Source of the DNA: Rhizomys pruinosus
Taxonomy: Eukaryota > Chordata > Mammalia > Rodentia > Spalacidae
Reading direction: 5' to 3'
NCBI GenBank assembly: GCA_009823505.1
Contig: VZQC01005680.1
Span: 8,558,968-8,622,967 of the forward strand
Length of the DNA: 64,000 nt
The notes under the pieces were generated by a model, which worked only from the letters and a program-made list of their open reading frames with translations, was not told the origin of the DNA and made no database searches. Positions 20,114-31,022 of this stretch are shown piece by piece (the stretch's first letter is position 1; every line of letters starts with the position of its first letter). The position numbers and the translations under genes were made by a program.

Positions 20114-20814
20114 TGCTCTACTGATGTGCTTCCCGTTATCCTGCTCTACTGATGTGCTTCCCCGTTATCCTGCTCTACTGATGTGCTTCCCGTTATCCTG
20201 CTCTACTGATGTGCTTCCCATTATCCTGTTCTACTGATGTGTTTCCCGTTATCCTGCTCTACTGATGTGCTTCCCGTTATTCTGCTCTACTGATGTGCTT
20301 CCCGTTATCCTGCTCTACTGATGTGCTTCCCGTTATCCTGTTCTATTGATGTGCTTCCCGTTATCCTGCTCTACTGATGTGCTTCCTGTTATCCTGTTCT
20401 ACTGACGTGCTTCCCGTTATCCTGCTCTACTGATGTGCTTCCCATTATCCTGCTCTACTGATGTGCTTCCCGTTATCCTGTTCTACTGATGTGCTTCCCA
20501 TTATCCTGCTCTACTGATGTGCTTCCCGTTATCCTGCTTTACTGATGTGCTTCCCGTTATCCTGCTCTACTGATGTGCTTCCCGTTATCCTGCTCTACTG
20601 ATGTGCTTCCCGTTATCCTGCTCTACTGATGTGCTTCCCGTTATCCTGCTCTACTGATGTGCTTCCCGTTATCCTGTTCTACTGATGTGCTTCCCGTTAT
20701 CCTGTTCTACTGATGTGCTTCCCGTTATCCTGTTCTACTGATGTGCTTCCCGTTATCCTGTTCTACTGATGTGCTTCCCGTTATCCTGTTCTACTGATGT
20801 GCTTCCCATTATCC
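20114..20814. repeat. 28-bp minisatellite, 25 copies
   Basis: The unit TGCTCTACTGATGTGCTTCC plus CGTTATCC is repeated 25 times head to tail over 701 bp (one unit has an extra C near 20161). Units vary at a few positions: GCTCT or GTTCT, CCCGTT or CCCATT, and single changes (TATTGA, GACGTG, GTTTCC). The last five units all carry GTTCT. Confidence 0.97.
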
Positions 20815-20884
20815 TGCCATTCGCATTCTATTTCCCTTCAATTTAATCACCTCCATTATCCTTTATTATTTTTTATGATTTCTA

Positions 20885-21117
20885 TCAGCATTGTTTTATT
20901 TTTAATTTTATTTATTTTTACGTGTATGAATGCACTGTCTGTATGTAGGTTTGTGCACCTGTGTCATGCAATGCCATGGAGGTCAGAAGAAGGTGTCAGA
21001 TTCCCATGGAACTGGAGATAAAGATGGTTCTCAGCAGCCATGTGGGTGCTGGAGATTGAACCCAGGGTCTCTGCAAGAGCAGTCAGCGTTCTTAACTGCT
21101 AGGCCATCTCTCCAGAT
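20885..21117 (-). mobile_element. B2/B3-type tRNA SINE (antisense, older)
   Basis: The antisense body ends in GGCCATCTCTCCAG, the reverse of the SINE start. It has the single-copy form of the AACTCCAGNTCCAGGGG block and decayed CpG sites, so it is older than the next copy. Confidence 0.88.
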
Positions 21118-21216
21118 GATCATTAAGTTTTAAACACTCACACATATAAACATTGAATAGTAGCATTCACTTCAAAGAAACTTGCAGTATTTGTCTGTCT
21201 TAATAATTCAAGAAAA

Positions 21217-21475
21217 GGGGCTGGAGAGATGGCCTAGCGGTTAAGAGCGCCGACCGCTCTTGCAGAGGACCCGGGTTCGATCCCCAGCACCCACATGGCG
21301 GCCGAGAGCCGTCTGAAACTCCAACTCCAGGAGAACTCCAGCTCCAGGGGAATCCGACGCCCACTTCTGACCTCCGCGGCATTGCACGACACGGGTGCAC
21401 AGACTTGCATGCAGACAATACATTCGTACACATACAGAAATAAAATAAAATTTAAAAAAAAAAAAGATAAAAAAA
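21217..21475 (+). mobile_element. B2/B3-type tRNA SINE, full length with TSD
   Basis: It starts GGGGCTGGAGAGATGGCCTA and has a pol III A-box region (TGGCCTAGCGG) and B-box (GGTTCGATCCC). An internal 17-bp tandem duplication and an A-rich tail follow. It is flanked by perfect 15-bp target-site duplications AATAATTCAAGAAAA (21202-21216, 21476-21490). The CpG sites are mostly intact, suggesting a young copy. Confidence 0.95.
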
Positions 21476-21519
21476 AATAATTCAAGAAAAATGATTATTT
21501 ACAGCTCCATGCATTTTTG

Positions 21520-22010
21520 TGAATTTCATAATTGTATTTTCTTTACACTTGAGAATAATATTCCATTGTGTAAATATACATGTGTTCATTATCCATCTAT
21601 CAGTTGACAGATTCTAGGATCATTTTATTCCCTAACTATTGTGAATGTAGCAACAGCAGTGAGACTGAATGAATAAACATCTTTATGGTAGGAAATATTC
21701 CCAGGAGTGGTATATGTGGATCCTATAATAGATTCGATTGTGGCTTTTTGATACCCCATGCTGATTTTCATTGTGGCTTCACCAAATTTCCCTCCAATCA
21801 GCAGTGAATGTGTTTTCTTTTCCCTATATCTATGCCAACATTTGTTGTCATTTATTTTTGCATTTGTTTATCTTCTCAGCCATTATTAATGAGGCAAGAT
21901 GAAATATTAACATAGTTTTAATCTGCACTTCTTTGATGGCTCTGGTTGTTAAACATCTTGCAAATATTTCTTAGACACATATTTCTTCTTTTAAGAATCA
22001 TCTTATGGGG
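21520..22010 (-). mobile_element. Old LINE-1 ORF2 C-terminal fragment (antisense)
   Basis: Reversed, it resembles the LINE-1 ORF2 end, with the segment before the STDEW-type block visible around 21560-21610. It is heavily decayed with no open frame. Confidence 0.6.
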
Positions 22011-22016
22011 GGTTGG

Positions 22017-22168
22017 ATTTAAGAACACTGAGTGCATCTAACAACCATCTGAACCTCCAGTTCCAGGGGATTAATGCCCTCTTCTGACCTCTATGGACAT
22101 AGTACGATAGAGGTGCATGTATATCCATGCAGGAAATACATTCACACACATAAAAAACAAAATATTAA
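22017..22168 (+). mobile_element. Decayed B2/B3-type SINE
   Basis: CTCCAGTTCCAGGGG and GCCCTCTTCTGACCTC blocks followed by ACATTCACACACATAAA match the SINE body. The tRNA-like start is deleted or highly changed. Confidence 0.65.
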
Positions 22169-22422
22169 AAATATTTTTTAAGAATTTTTGTTTCATACTC
22201 CAACTTTTAATTTTGTATTTATTTTCTTAGTATTTAGTTCTTTTAAGTTTGTACATTCTAGATACAAACCCTCTGAAAACAAAATCATAGTTTAAATTAG
22301 TGAATGAGAAATGAAGAAAATATTTCAGTGCCAGATGCATTGAAAGGTGATTTTTTTCCAGTTAACCATGTCTTGAAACACCCCCAGAAATACACTTGTT
22401 ACTACAAGCATCTCCTAAGCAT

Positions 22423-22423
<1 letters not shown>

Positions 22424-22460
<37 letters not shown>
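22424..22460. repeat. (GT)n microsatellite
   Basis: A pure dinucleotide run of about 17 units. Confidence 0.97.
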
Positions 22461-22462
<2 letters not shown>

Positions 22463-22499
22463 TGAACTTAGGCATGTGTTTACTAACAATTTAGCCAGC

Positions 22500-22870
22500 A
22501 TGTGTTTTGGTGAGGAGCCATATCACAAGAATTCTCTGTATAAGGCCATGATCTGTGAAGAGATGTCACAATGCGAAGGTCTGGGATTGGCTGGTGTGAA
22601 GTGATGACACACTACCTGTCCCAAACCTATACACCTAGTTCCTCTGCAAGGATAAAGAGAATTTCCTATAAGCATTGTCACCTGACTGAGACCTTGGAGT
22701 TGTTATTGCATATCACACCAACTCCGGCGTCGTCTGTGTGAGCATAATGACGGACGAGGAGATACGTGCCTTGCGAGGCTAAGCTCCCTGGTGGTCAGTG
22801 ACAGAATACCCGGTCTCAGCTTCTAAGATCACGATGCATTACAAAGATGTTATGCTTCATGAGTGTTGGA
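22500..22870. other. Unassigned region with a CpG-richer patch
   Basis: The stretch 22720-22800 (CCGGCGTCGTC, GACGGACGAGGAGATACG) keeps more CpG than its surroundings. It could be an LTR fragment. No second copy is present in the window. Confidence 0.25.
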
Positions 22871-23258
22871 CTTTATACATTGCCTTTTGACACCCCTCCC
22901 AAGCTCAGCACAACCTCAGTCCCAGACAAGGGACAGTTAAACATGTTTAAAAACAATTCAGGCAAACAGAAGCCTCATGAACCTAAGTAAAATCATACAG
23001 AGATACAACATTTAAAGGCTCCTTTGCCCCACAAGTATACTGTAGACATTACACTAAGTGAGATCATAGGTTATTTACTAATAATAAAAGTGTCCTTCCA
23101 AACTTAATAATAATAAAGCTCAGTCCTTTGAGCGAAAAGCTACATCTAATAAAACTAGTAAGATAAAGTTTAGTTACAGTTATACATATTAAAGTGTAAC
23201 ACTTAGTTAAAGGCACTTGGCAGGGATTTCTCCTTTAAGAAAAACACTGTGTAATTTA
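22871..23258. other. No feature seen
   Basis: AT-rich sequence with no recognised repeat, ORF or RNA. Confidence 0.3.
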
Positions 23259-23751
23259 TGGGGAGCTGAAAGACCCCCTTTCTTGGGCTTACAACTTAAA
23301 TCACAACCTAGAGATAACAAAAGGCCTTGAGAAAGCTCTAGCCCCTGGAAGGATGAGAAAAACACTAATTGGAACTTCAAAAGAGACAAAGACTGCTAAT
23401 GGCTTGTGATTCTAAGACTACTGTTTTATCGCTTATCAAGACAGTGTGAGCAGTAAAAACTTTCATTGATGTACAAATTTATCTAAAAGTTGGCCTTGCA
23501 GCCCAGGTGCAAGTTGCAAAGGCAATAAGCCCTGTGCTCCCGAGGATATGCAAATCCCCTGCCTGTCACCTCAACCCTTCCCCCCTCCTGCCTGTTACGC
23601 CAGCCACTTTGCTTGCCATTTTGCCTGCCTGTATAAAAACTTAATTTGATTTCAGTAAAGGTGCACTAGATTCAAAAACTCTCTCTGGTGTCATATTCAT
23701 TTATTTCGCCTAATCTGTACCCTCCTGTGCAAGACTTTGATTTTCCCACAG
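23259..23751 (+). repeat. Possible solo LTR
   Basis: The stretch has LTR-like features: a TGAAAGACC-type start near 23268, a TGTATAAAAAC box near 23631, CT-rich downstream sequence and a CCACA end near 23751. No target-site duplication or second copy was found. It may instead be unrelated promoter-like sequence. Confidence 0.35.
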
Positions 23752-23999
23752 GTGAAAGACATCCCGGCTGGGTGGCTTGTGGCAATTGCACTCATGCTTT
23801 CCTTAACTAGATTGATCATGGAACTATTTACCTTTCAGCTAGTTTTTCAGCTTGTTCAGTCATGGGATTCCAGGACAGTTTGGGTTTCAGGAAGGCCAAC
23901 CACTTAATTTGGTGAGTTCAAAACTCTAGGAAGGGAAGCTTGCTTTCTTTTACAGGAAAATATGTTAAGAGTGTTTTAACTCTTCTCTGTTACGTTATA

Positions 24000-24735
24000 A
24001 AAAAGCAGTGCAACAGTGGCGGCCAAATGTCTGTATATCCCAAATCTAATTGGCTATTAGCTCTCCCCTTGGAGGAATAATTCGGGACTGATGCCACAAG
24101 CTTAAGTCTTCTAGTGGTTAGGAGATGTTATAAACCACAGTAAGATCTTGTCAGCTTTTACAGAAAAGCTCTAGTCCATGGATTAGCATACCATCCAAAC
24201 ATCTGTATCTATACCAAAGTAACCTACCATAATAATTAGTACTCTTTAAATGCCTGTATATCTAACTGCTTGTGCTTCATCAGTAGGAGTAAAATGTTAC
24301 TCCTGGATAAACTGCCAACCATGAAAGCAAACAGCCTGAGCTGATCAGAGTCCAAAATGACATCTCCAGAGAAAGTAGACTGTTTGGGTTCTTGCCCACT
24401 TGTGTGCCTTTTCTAAAGCCTAGGGAACAATCCGCGGTAAAGGGTGCATGGTAGTATGTAAGGGCTGCGATTGGGGTGAACTACGAAACTACAGAAATAT
24501 AGACTGGACTCATATTTGATCAACATGATAGTATATATAAGCTCCCCCAGCTGGACAATGGGGGCCTCGGGCTGTATAAGTTTAGGCATAGCTACTTGCA
24601 AATTGGTTTTACATGAAGGATGCCTGTATTCATTACTTATGTCCTATTATTAAAAAATAAAAAAATTAAATTTAAATATATATATAATAAAAAAGAAAGA
24701 AATAAATAAAAAATTTAAAAAGAAAAATAAATAAA
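24000..24735 (+). mobile_element. LINE-1 3' UTR (distal type) with A-rich tail
   Basis: It matches the sequence at 34.64-35.40 kb along its length: TGTATATCCCAAATC near 24032, GATGCCACAAGCTTA near 24090, then GTAAGGGCTG near 24457, and an A-rich end at 24650-24735. The same family is antisense at 4483-5005 and 55.73-56.40 kb. Confidence 0.7.
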
Positions 24736-25640
24736 TAAATAAATTTTTAAAAAAGGAGTGAAAATATTTCAAAAACCAGTAATGAAACCATTATGTTGGG
24801 CTTTTGGAAATGCAGACATTTTAATGCATTACTATATCCTTGTTTAATTTTACTCCTAAATCTTCATTAAAATGTTTAATGCATTAAGCATTAAAAAAAA
24901 ATTCATGCACCCTCAGCCCCCAGATAAAAAAGCACATAAGTCTTAAATCACTCGAGGAACATGATTCACTTCCATGTGGACTGCCAGAGTGGGCCGCCTG
25001 CAGACACATGGTGCAACCAAAGGCAGGAGGGCAGGGACAAAGGCAGGGGCAAGATGGCACCTGGGGCCCACACATTTATAGCCATGGGGTGGGGACTCAG
25101 GTACAGAGGAAGAGGTCAGAAGATTGACAGCCTCTGGAGGAAGTGGGTATCTGTGTGCCCCTTGGGATTCTGGGAACCTCAGACCCAACATTCCAGCCTT
25201 TGCTTATGATAAGGAAATGGGAAAATGGTCTCTCTTCTGTATCAGCTTCAGAGCTGATGGGGGGGCGAAGTCTTGGGGGAACAGCTGTAAGGCTGGAGGG
25301 TTAGAATCTGGTTTCCCATTTTGGCTGCACTGGGTACTCTACCCAGTGGTTTTGGTCCAGATTGTTAGTGGTCAGTATTTAGTGGACTTTTCTCTGCAAC
25401 TGAAAACACAAGCTGGTTGAATCTTATATGAGTATAACAGTGCAAGGACCAATGGGGGAGGGGTGGCTTCTGGATGCATTAGCAATTAGAAGGTCACTGT
25501 CTAGGGTCTGCAGAGGGAGAGAGGACCTGTACCTTAGTTTGAGGAATTTGAAAAAAAATTGGTGCACAGAGCTGTAGAATGAGGGTCAGCTTTAGTAGAC
25601 AGGGCTCCAGAATGAGAGCCATAACCATGAGAATATAAAA
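24736..25640. other. Unassigned; contains a segment repeated at 41.03 kb
   Basis: The segment 25117-25200 (GATTGACAGCCTCTGGAGGA and onward) recurs at 41033-41105 in the same direction. The remainder shows no reliable coding or repeat identity and may include an LTR. Confidence 0.35.
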
Positions 25641-25649
25641 GGTGGTAAT

Positions 25650-26330
25650 TTCTGGCATGGCACATTAAATCTGTCACCTATCTCTGAGATATTTTCTAGC
25701 ATGACACAGTAGGTTCCTAACTTACCACAGTAGGTCTCTCACCTATCTCTCTGGTAATAAGTTATTTCATTTTCTCTTCTTTAGATTACAGTTTCCTTTT
25801 GGGGTGTTTAAAACCACACAGTTAGCTCCAATAAATGAAGTTAGTTTTGGTGTTAAGGTCAGTTGAGGATCTGGTCCTTAGGGGGTCACTCAGGCCTTGA
25901 GCCTGGCTCTCTTCACCAGTTCCATCTATGTGAGGACAAAGTCAGGCCTTGCTTAACCAGAGCTTCCCTTTGAAGCATGAGCAGTTTCTCCTCTATATAG
26001 ACTTTCCTCCCTTGACTGGACAATGGCCAGATGAAGCCCTTTTAAGTGAATCTCCAAGGCCTCCCTGGCCCGGGATGACTGGTGACTCACTGCCACAAGA
26101 CATGTACAAAGGTGCTTATGCAGGACCCTAGGACCCGAGTCAACCTCAGAGGGTAGGGGCCAAAATATTGTGCCTTCAAATCCCTCTTGCCAAATCAGAT
26201 TGGAGCTTTAAGTGTGGTTGCTAAACCTCCAAGTGGATTATTTGAATGGATTTGGTACTTTAATTACCATATAACTCCTAAGTAAAGCTTGAACATTGAC
26301 TTAAGCACTCAATAAATTCTTAATTGCTGT
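25650..26330 (-). mobile_element. LINE-1 3' UTR fragment (antisense)
   Basis: It shares blocks with the antisense 3' UTR at 48.65-49.10 kb and, reversed, with 36.05-36.56 kb. These include GTCAGTTGAGGATCTGGTCC, GGACAAAGTCAGG and CTTCCCTTTGAAGCATGAG. It is diverged. Confidence 0.7.
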
Positions 26331-27334
26331 GGCAAAATATTCTGACTAATAATAAAAGCTCATGGTAGGAACCTGGTGGTAGTAGCTGCAGCACAGGCTA
26401 GGAAAGGATGCTAGTTACTGGCTTGTGTTGCTGGTTCATGTTCAGCCTATTGTATACAATATAGAAATATCTGGCCAAGAATGGCATTGCCCACAATGGG
26501 CATAGGCCAGTCCAATGAAAGCAGTTATTGCAGTTTCTCAGCTCAGACACATCAAGTTGAGATTAGGTAATTTAGATACTCAAAGTACAATGGATTTAAA
26601 CCATGAAAGGCAAAAAGTTCTAACATAGACCATGAAACAAACCCAAGATAATTAAAGAGGTTAAAACCAGTACCTTCTCAAATGAAGGCCATGTCACTTG
26701 TCCTCAGATTTAGAATTATAGCTTTGAGAAGGAAAAGTAAGGGAGGGGGGCATTATCATATATCATCAGCAGACAGGAAATACTTAGGGCTCACCCAAAT
26801 TGGTTACATTTGGACTTCCATGTGGTCACAAGAAGTAAAACCTAATTTCTCTTAAAAATATTAAAAATAACATATGCAAAGTATAACAGATATACAAAAC
26901 AGTTTTAGTATGTATGGATAACTCAATATTTATATATTTCTGTTTCACTTAAGGCTGTAACAAGGTATATAGTACCTGGTAGGTGGAACACAATTTCTTG
27001 TATATGCCATAATTACATTATAGAATTCTTAAAAGTGAACAGTACTTCATGCATACACTAATAAATAAGGTTCTAATAAATAAACTTGGTAATGACAGTT
27101 TATAAAGGTTGTACTGAGCAGAGGCACATGCATCACAATCATACACAAACAGATCTTAATAGGCTGGCTAACAATATCATACACATACACACATTTATCC
27201 ACACATTCCTTCAAAATATTTTATCCTAGTGGTTGTATGGAACAGTCAGATGCATTGAAAAAAAAAAACTTTAGAAATATTATTTAAAACCTGGAGGTCT
27301 AATTATTTGCACTGCCAAGGCTGAGATGATATCT
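26331..27334. other. Mostly unassigned AT-rich sequence
   Basis: No ORF, SINE or LTR is recognised in this kilobase. The short A-run near 27258 may end an old repeat. Confidence 0.3.
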
Positions 27335-28017
27335 TACACCTTTGGTCATAAAACTATGAACTTAAAGCTACAAGAGAAGATTGAGAACCTCCCAAAGGAG
27401 GTGGAAATAGTAAAGAAAACACAAGATGAAATAAAAAAGGAAATCAAACATTCATCCAATCAAGACGAAAGAATGGGGAAAAAGCCTCAGAAGTATAATG
27501 GAGGAAGCAGAAAATAAATATCAGACCTGGAAGATAACACAGAACAAGTAAAAATCTCAAGTAAAGACTATGAAAAATTTAAAAATACACAAGAATGGAA
27601 CAACCAGGAAATGTGGGACACTATGAAAAGATCAAACCTCCACATCATAGGGATAGAAAAAGGAGAATAATCCCAAGAGAATGGTAATGATCAGATCTTC
27701 AACAGAATAATAGATGAACATTTTCCCAAATTAAAAATAGACAAACCCATACAAATAGGAGAAGCACATAGAGCACAAATAGATAAGACCAGAAAAGAAA
27801 CTCTCTGTGCCATATCATAGTTAAAACACTGGACACCCAAAACAAAGACAAAATTCTGAAAGCCACAAAAGAAAAACAACCAGTTACATATAAGGGAAAA
27901 GCTATTAGAATTACAGCTGACTTCTCAGTGCAAACCATGAAAGCAAGGAGAACGTGGGCCAAAGCATTCCCAGTGCTAAAGGACTACAAATACAAACCCA
28001 AGTCACTATACCCAGCA
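27335..28017 (+). pseudogene. LINE-1 ORF1 fragment
   Basis: ORF1 encodes an RNA-binding chaperone that coats LINE-1 RNA. The open piece 27326-27517 is a charged coiled-coil stretch (EKIENLPKEVEIVKKTQDEIKKEI). Following sequence in broken frame covers the RRM-like and C-terminal domains, with a recognisable VTYKGKAIRITADFS-like block near 27885-27930. It ends in LYPAKM sequence at 28017, fused directly to ORF2. Confidence 0.8.
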
Positions 28018-28893
28018 AAAATGTAGATTTTGACCCTAGCACACTCATAGTAGGGGACTTCAATACCCCACAGATCAACCGGACAAAGAATAAACAGAGA
28101 GACATCTGGACTGAACAATACGATACAGCAAATGTACCTCACAGTCATCTACTGAATATTGCACCCAAGCACCAGAGAATACACTTTCTATTCAGCACCC
28201 CAGGGAAGATTCTCCAAAATTGACCACATACTGGGACAGAGAAAAAAACATAAACAAATACATAGAAATTGAAATAATCTCATGCATTCTATCAGACCAC
28301 AATGCAATAAAGCTGAATATCAACACCAGGAGAAGCCCTACTACTTACACGAACACATGGAGACTAAACAACACACTCCTAAACAATGAATGGGTCAAGG
28401 AAGAAATAAAGAAAGACATAAAAGCATTCCTGGAACTAAACGACAACAACAATACAACAAAACAAAACCTATGGGACACCTCAAAAGCAGTCCTAAGAGG
28501 GAAGTTTATAGCCCACAGTGCCATTAAAAAAAACAGAAAGGGCACAAATAAATGAGTTAACTCTGCAGCTAAAAACACTCAAAAGACAAAAACAAATGAA
28601 CCCTAAACGCAACAGACAGAAAGAAATGATAAAAATCAGAACAGAAATCAATGAAATACAAACATAGAAAACAATACAAAAAAAAATCAATGAATCCAAA
28701 AGTTGGTTCTTTGAGAGAATAAACAAGATAGACAGAACTCTAGCCCAGTTAACCAAAAGAAACAAAGAGCAACTCCTAATCAATAGAATTCATGATGAAT
28801 GGTGAAACATCACAACAGACAATGAAAAGATCCAGGAAATCATATGGGAATACTTGAAAAACCTATACTCAACTAAATTTGAAACCTAAGTGA
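28018..28893 (+). pseudogene. LINE-1 ORF2 endonuclease end and linker
   Basis: It enters the endonuclease at the VGDFNTP metal-binding block (about 28050), a conserved catalytic motif. The N-terminal third of the endonuclease is absent. The linker (28220-28555 open) matches the linker of copy A closely, with the same [12 protein letters not shown] block. Frameshifts occur near 28525 and 28555. Confidence 0.85.
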
Positions 28894-30450
28894 AATGGAT
28901 GAATATTTGAAATCCTGGGAATCACCAAAGCTAAACCAAGAAGAGATTGACAGCTTAAATAAGCCCATAATATTTGAGGAAATTGAAGATGTAATTCAAA
29001 AACCTCCCAACAACAACAAAAAAGCCCTGGTCCAGATGGTTACACAGCAGAATTCTATAAAACATGTACAGAGGTCCTACAACCACTGCTACACAAACTG
29101 TTCAGAAGGATACAAATAGAGGGAATCCAGCATCACTCAAATGACAAAACCAGACAAAGATGCAACAAATAAAGAAAGCTATAAACCCATCTCATTAATG
29201 AATATAGATGCAAAAATTCTCAATAAAATACTTGGAAATCAATATAGACCCCCATCAAGTTGGATTCATACCAGAGATGCAGGGATGTTTCAACATATGT
29301 AAATAAATTAATATCATAAAACACATAAATGGAAAAAACCACACAATCATCTCAATTGATGCAGAGGCCTTTGACAAAATCCAACACTCCTTTATGCTTA
29401 AAGTCTTAGAGGGAGATGGATTGGAGGGATCATTCCTCAACTTAATCAAAGCCATATACAAGAAACCCACAGCCAACATCATCCTAAATGGAGAAAAGTT
29501 AGAAGGATTTCCCTTAAAGGTAGGAACTTGGCAAGGCTGCCCCCTGTCACCACTCCTCTTCAATATAGTGCTTGAAACACTTGCTGGGGCAATAAGGCAA
29601 GAAAAGGAAATTAAAAGCACACTCATTGGAAAAGAGGTAGTCAAACTATTCCTCTTTGCAGAAGTTATGATAGTTTATCTAAGGGATGCTAAAAACTCAA
29701 CCAGACAATTCCTAGAAATGATTAGGGGTTTCATTAAAATGTCAGGATACAAAATTAACTTGGAAAAATTGGTCGCCTTTCTTTACAGCAACAACAAGCA
29801 GGAACAGAAGGAGACCTTCCCAATCACAATAGCTTCAAAAATAATAAAATACCTAGGAACAAACCTAATCAAAGTCACCAAAGATCTCTACAACAAAAAT
29901 TATAAACCCCTGAAGAAGGAGATTGAAAATGACATCAGAAGATGGAAAGACCTCCCCTGATCATGAATTGGAAAAATTAATAGAGTAAAAATGTCTATTC
30001 TACCCAATTTAACATACAGATTTAATGCAATCCCAATTAAAATCCCCAAGACTTTCATCACATGCTTGGAGAAAAAAAATCCTTAATTTCATTTGGAAAA
30101 ACAAAAGACCCAGAATAGCCAAAGCAACCGTGAGTGAAAAGAGCAATATGGGGAGGGGACTCTATACCAGACTTTAGACTATACTACAGGGCTATAGTCA
30201 TAAAATCAGCCCAGTACTGGCACAAAAACAGACCCATAGATCAATGGAACAAAACTGAAGATCCAAACTTGAGCACATACAATTTCAGCCACCTGATATT
30301 TGACAAGGGGGCCAAAAATGCTCAATGGAGGAAAGACAGCAACTTCAGCAAATGGTGCTAGCAAAACTGGATCACCACTTGTAGAAGAATAAAATTAAAC
30401 CCCTACCTCTCACCTTTTACAAAAATCAATTTTAAATGAATCAAAGACCT
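28894..30450 (+). pseudogene. LINE-1 ORF2 reverse transcriptase (copy H1)
   Basis: The open piece 29394-29960 contains [19 protein letters not shown]. At the catalytic site it reads FAEVM (about 29657-29671) where active copies have FADDM, so both catalytic aspartates are lost. Motif A lies near 29355 in a broken frame. The enzyme would be inactive even without the stops. Confidence 0.87.
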
Positions 30451-31022
30451 CAATGTGAAACACAAAACTGTGAAGGTGATAGAAGAAAAAGTTGGCAGCA
30501 ACCTACAAGATGTAGACATAGGAAAAGACTTTCTAAATCAGACAGCAGCTGCACAGGAAACAAGGTTGACAATTGACAAGTGGGACCTTATAAAACTCAA
30601 AAGCTTCTGTACAGCAAAAGAAATAATCAGGGAAGTGAAGAGAAAACCCATAAAGTGGGAGGAAAGTTTCACTGCTGATACATCTAACAGAGCACTAAAT
30701 TCCAGAATATATAAACTACTCAAAAAACAAAGAAGTAAGAAAACAAATTACTCACTCAAAAGATGGAGTAAAGAGCTGAACAGAGACTTCACAAGTGAGG
30801 AAATAGATATGGCAGAGAACATCTTAAAAAGTGTTCAACATCACTAGTAAATAAGGAAATTCAAATCAAAACCACTTTAATATATGATCTCACTCTGATA
30901 AGGCTGGCTAGGATCAGGAAAACAAATGATATCAAATGCTGGAGAGGTTGTGGGGAAAGTGGAACACTCGACCTCTGCTGGTGGAAATGCAAACTTGTTC
31001 AACTGTTATGGAAGGCAGTGTG
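30451..31022 (+). pseudogene. LINE-1 ORF2 C-terminal region, truncated (copy H1)
   Basis: Open piece 30455-30847 covers the segment between RT and the cysteine domain, including the SRIYKLLKKQRSKKTN stretch that copy A retains after its deletion. Zinc-knuckle sequence ([18 protein letters not shown]) is present near 30940-30993, then the homology stops at 31022. Confidence 0.83.

Larger units (their letters stand above)
27335..31022 (+). mobile_element. LINE-1 with ORF1-ORF2 deletion (copy H1)
   Basis: It runs from the ORF1 coiled-coil end through the ORF1 C-terminal region. It then jumps at about 28018 straight into the middle of the ORF2 endonuclease (STLIVGDFNTPQ) and continues through linker, RT and C-terminal domain. 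The ORF1 end, the intergenic part and the first portion of ORF2 are missing. All frames are broken. At about 31022 the zinc-knuckle region switches to the RT region of another ORF2 segment. Confidence 0.87.

Noticed and set aside
20114..20814. CRISPR-like array
   Set aside because: Units are contiguous 28-bp tandem copies without unique spacers, in a vertebrate repeat setting.
21217..21290. A tRNA gene, given intact A- and B-boxes
   Set aside because: It is the tRNA-derived head of a SINE, with SINE body, A-rich tail and target-site duplications.
22500..23751. Two clear solo LTRs
   Set aside because: LTR-like promoter features exist but neither boundaries nor target-site duplications could be shown, so they stay low-confidence.
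27335..31022. Potentially active LINE-1
   Set aside because: ORF1 is truncated, part of the endonuclease is deleted, the RT active site is changed and frames are broken.
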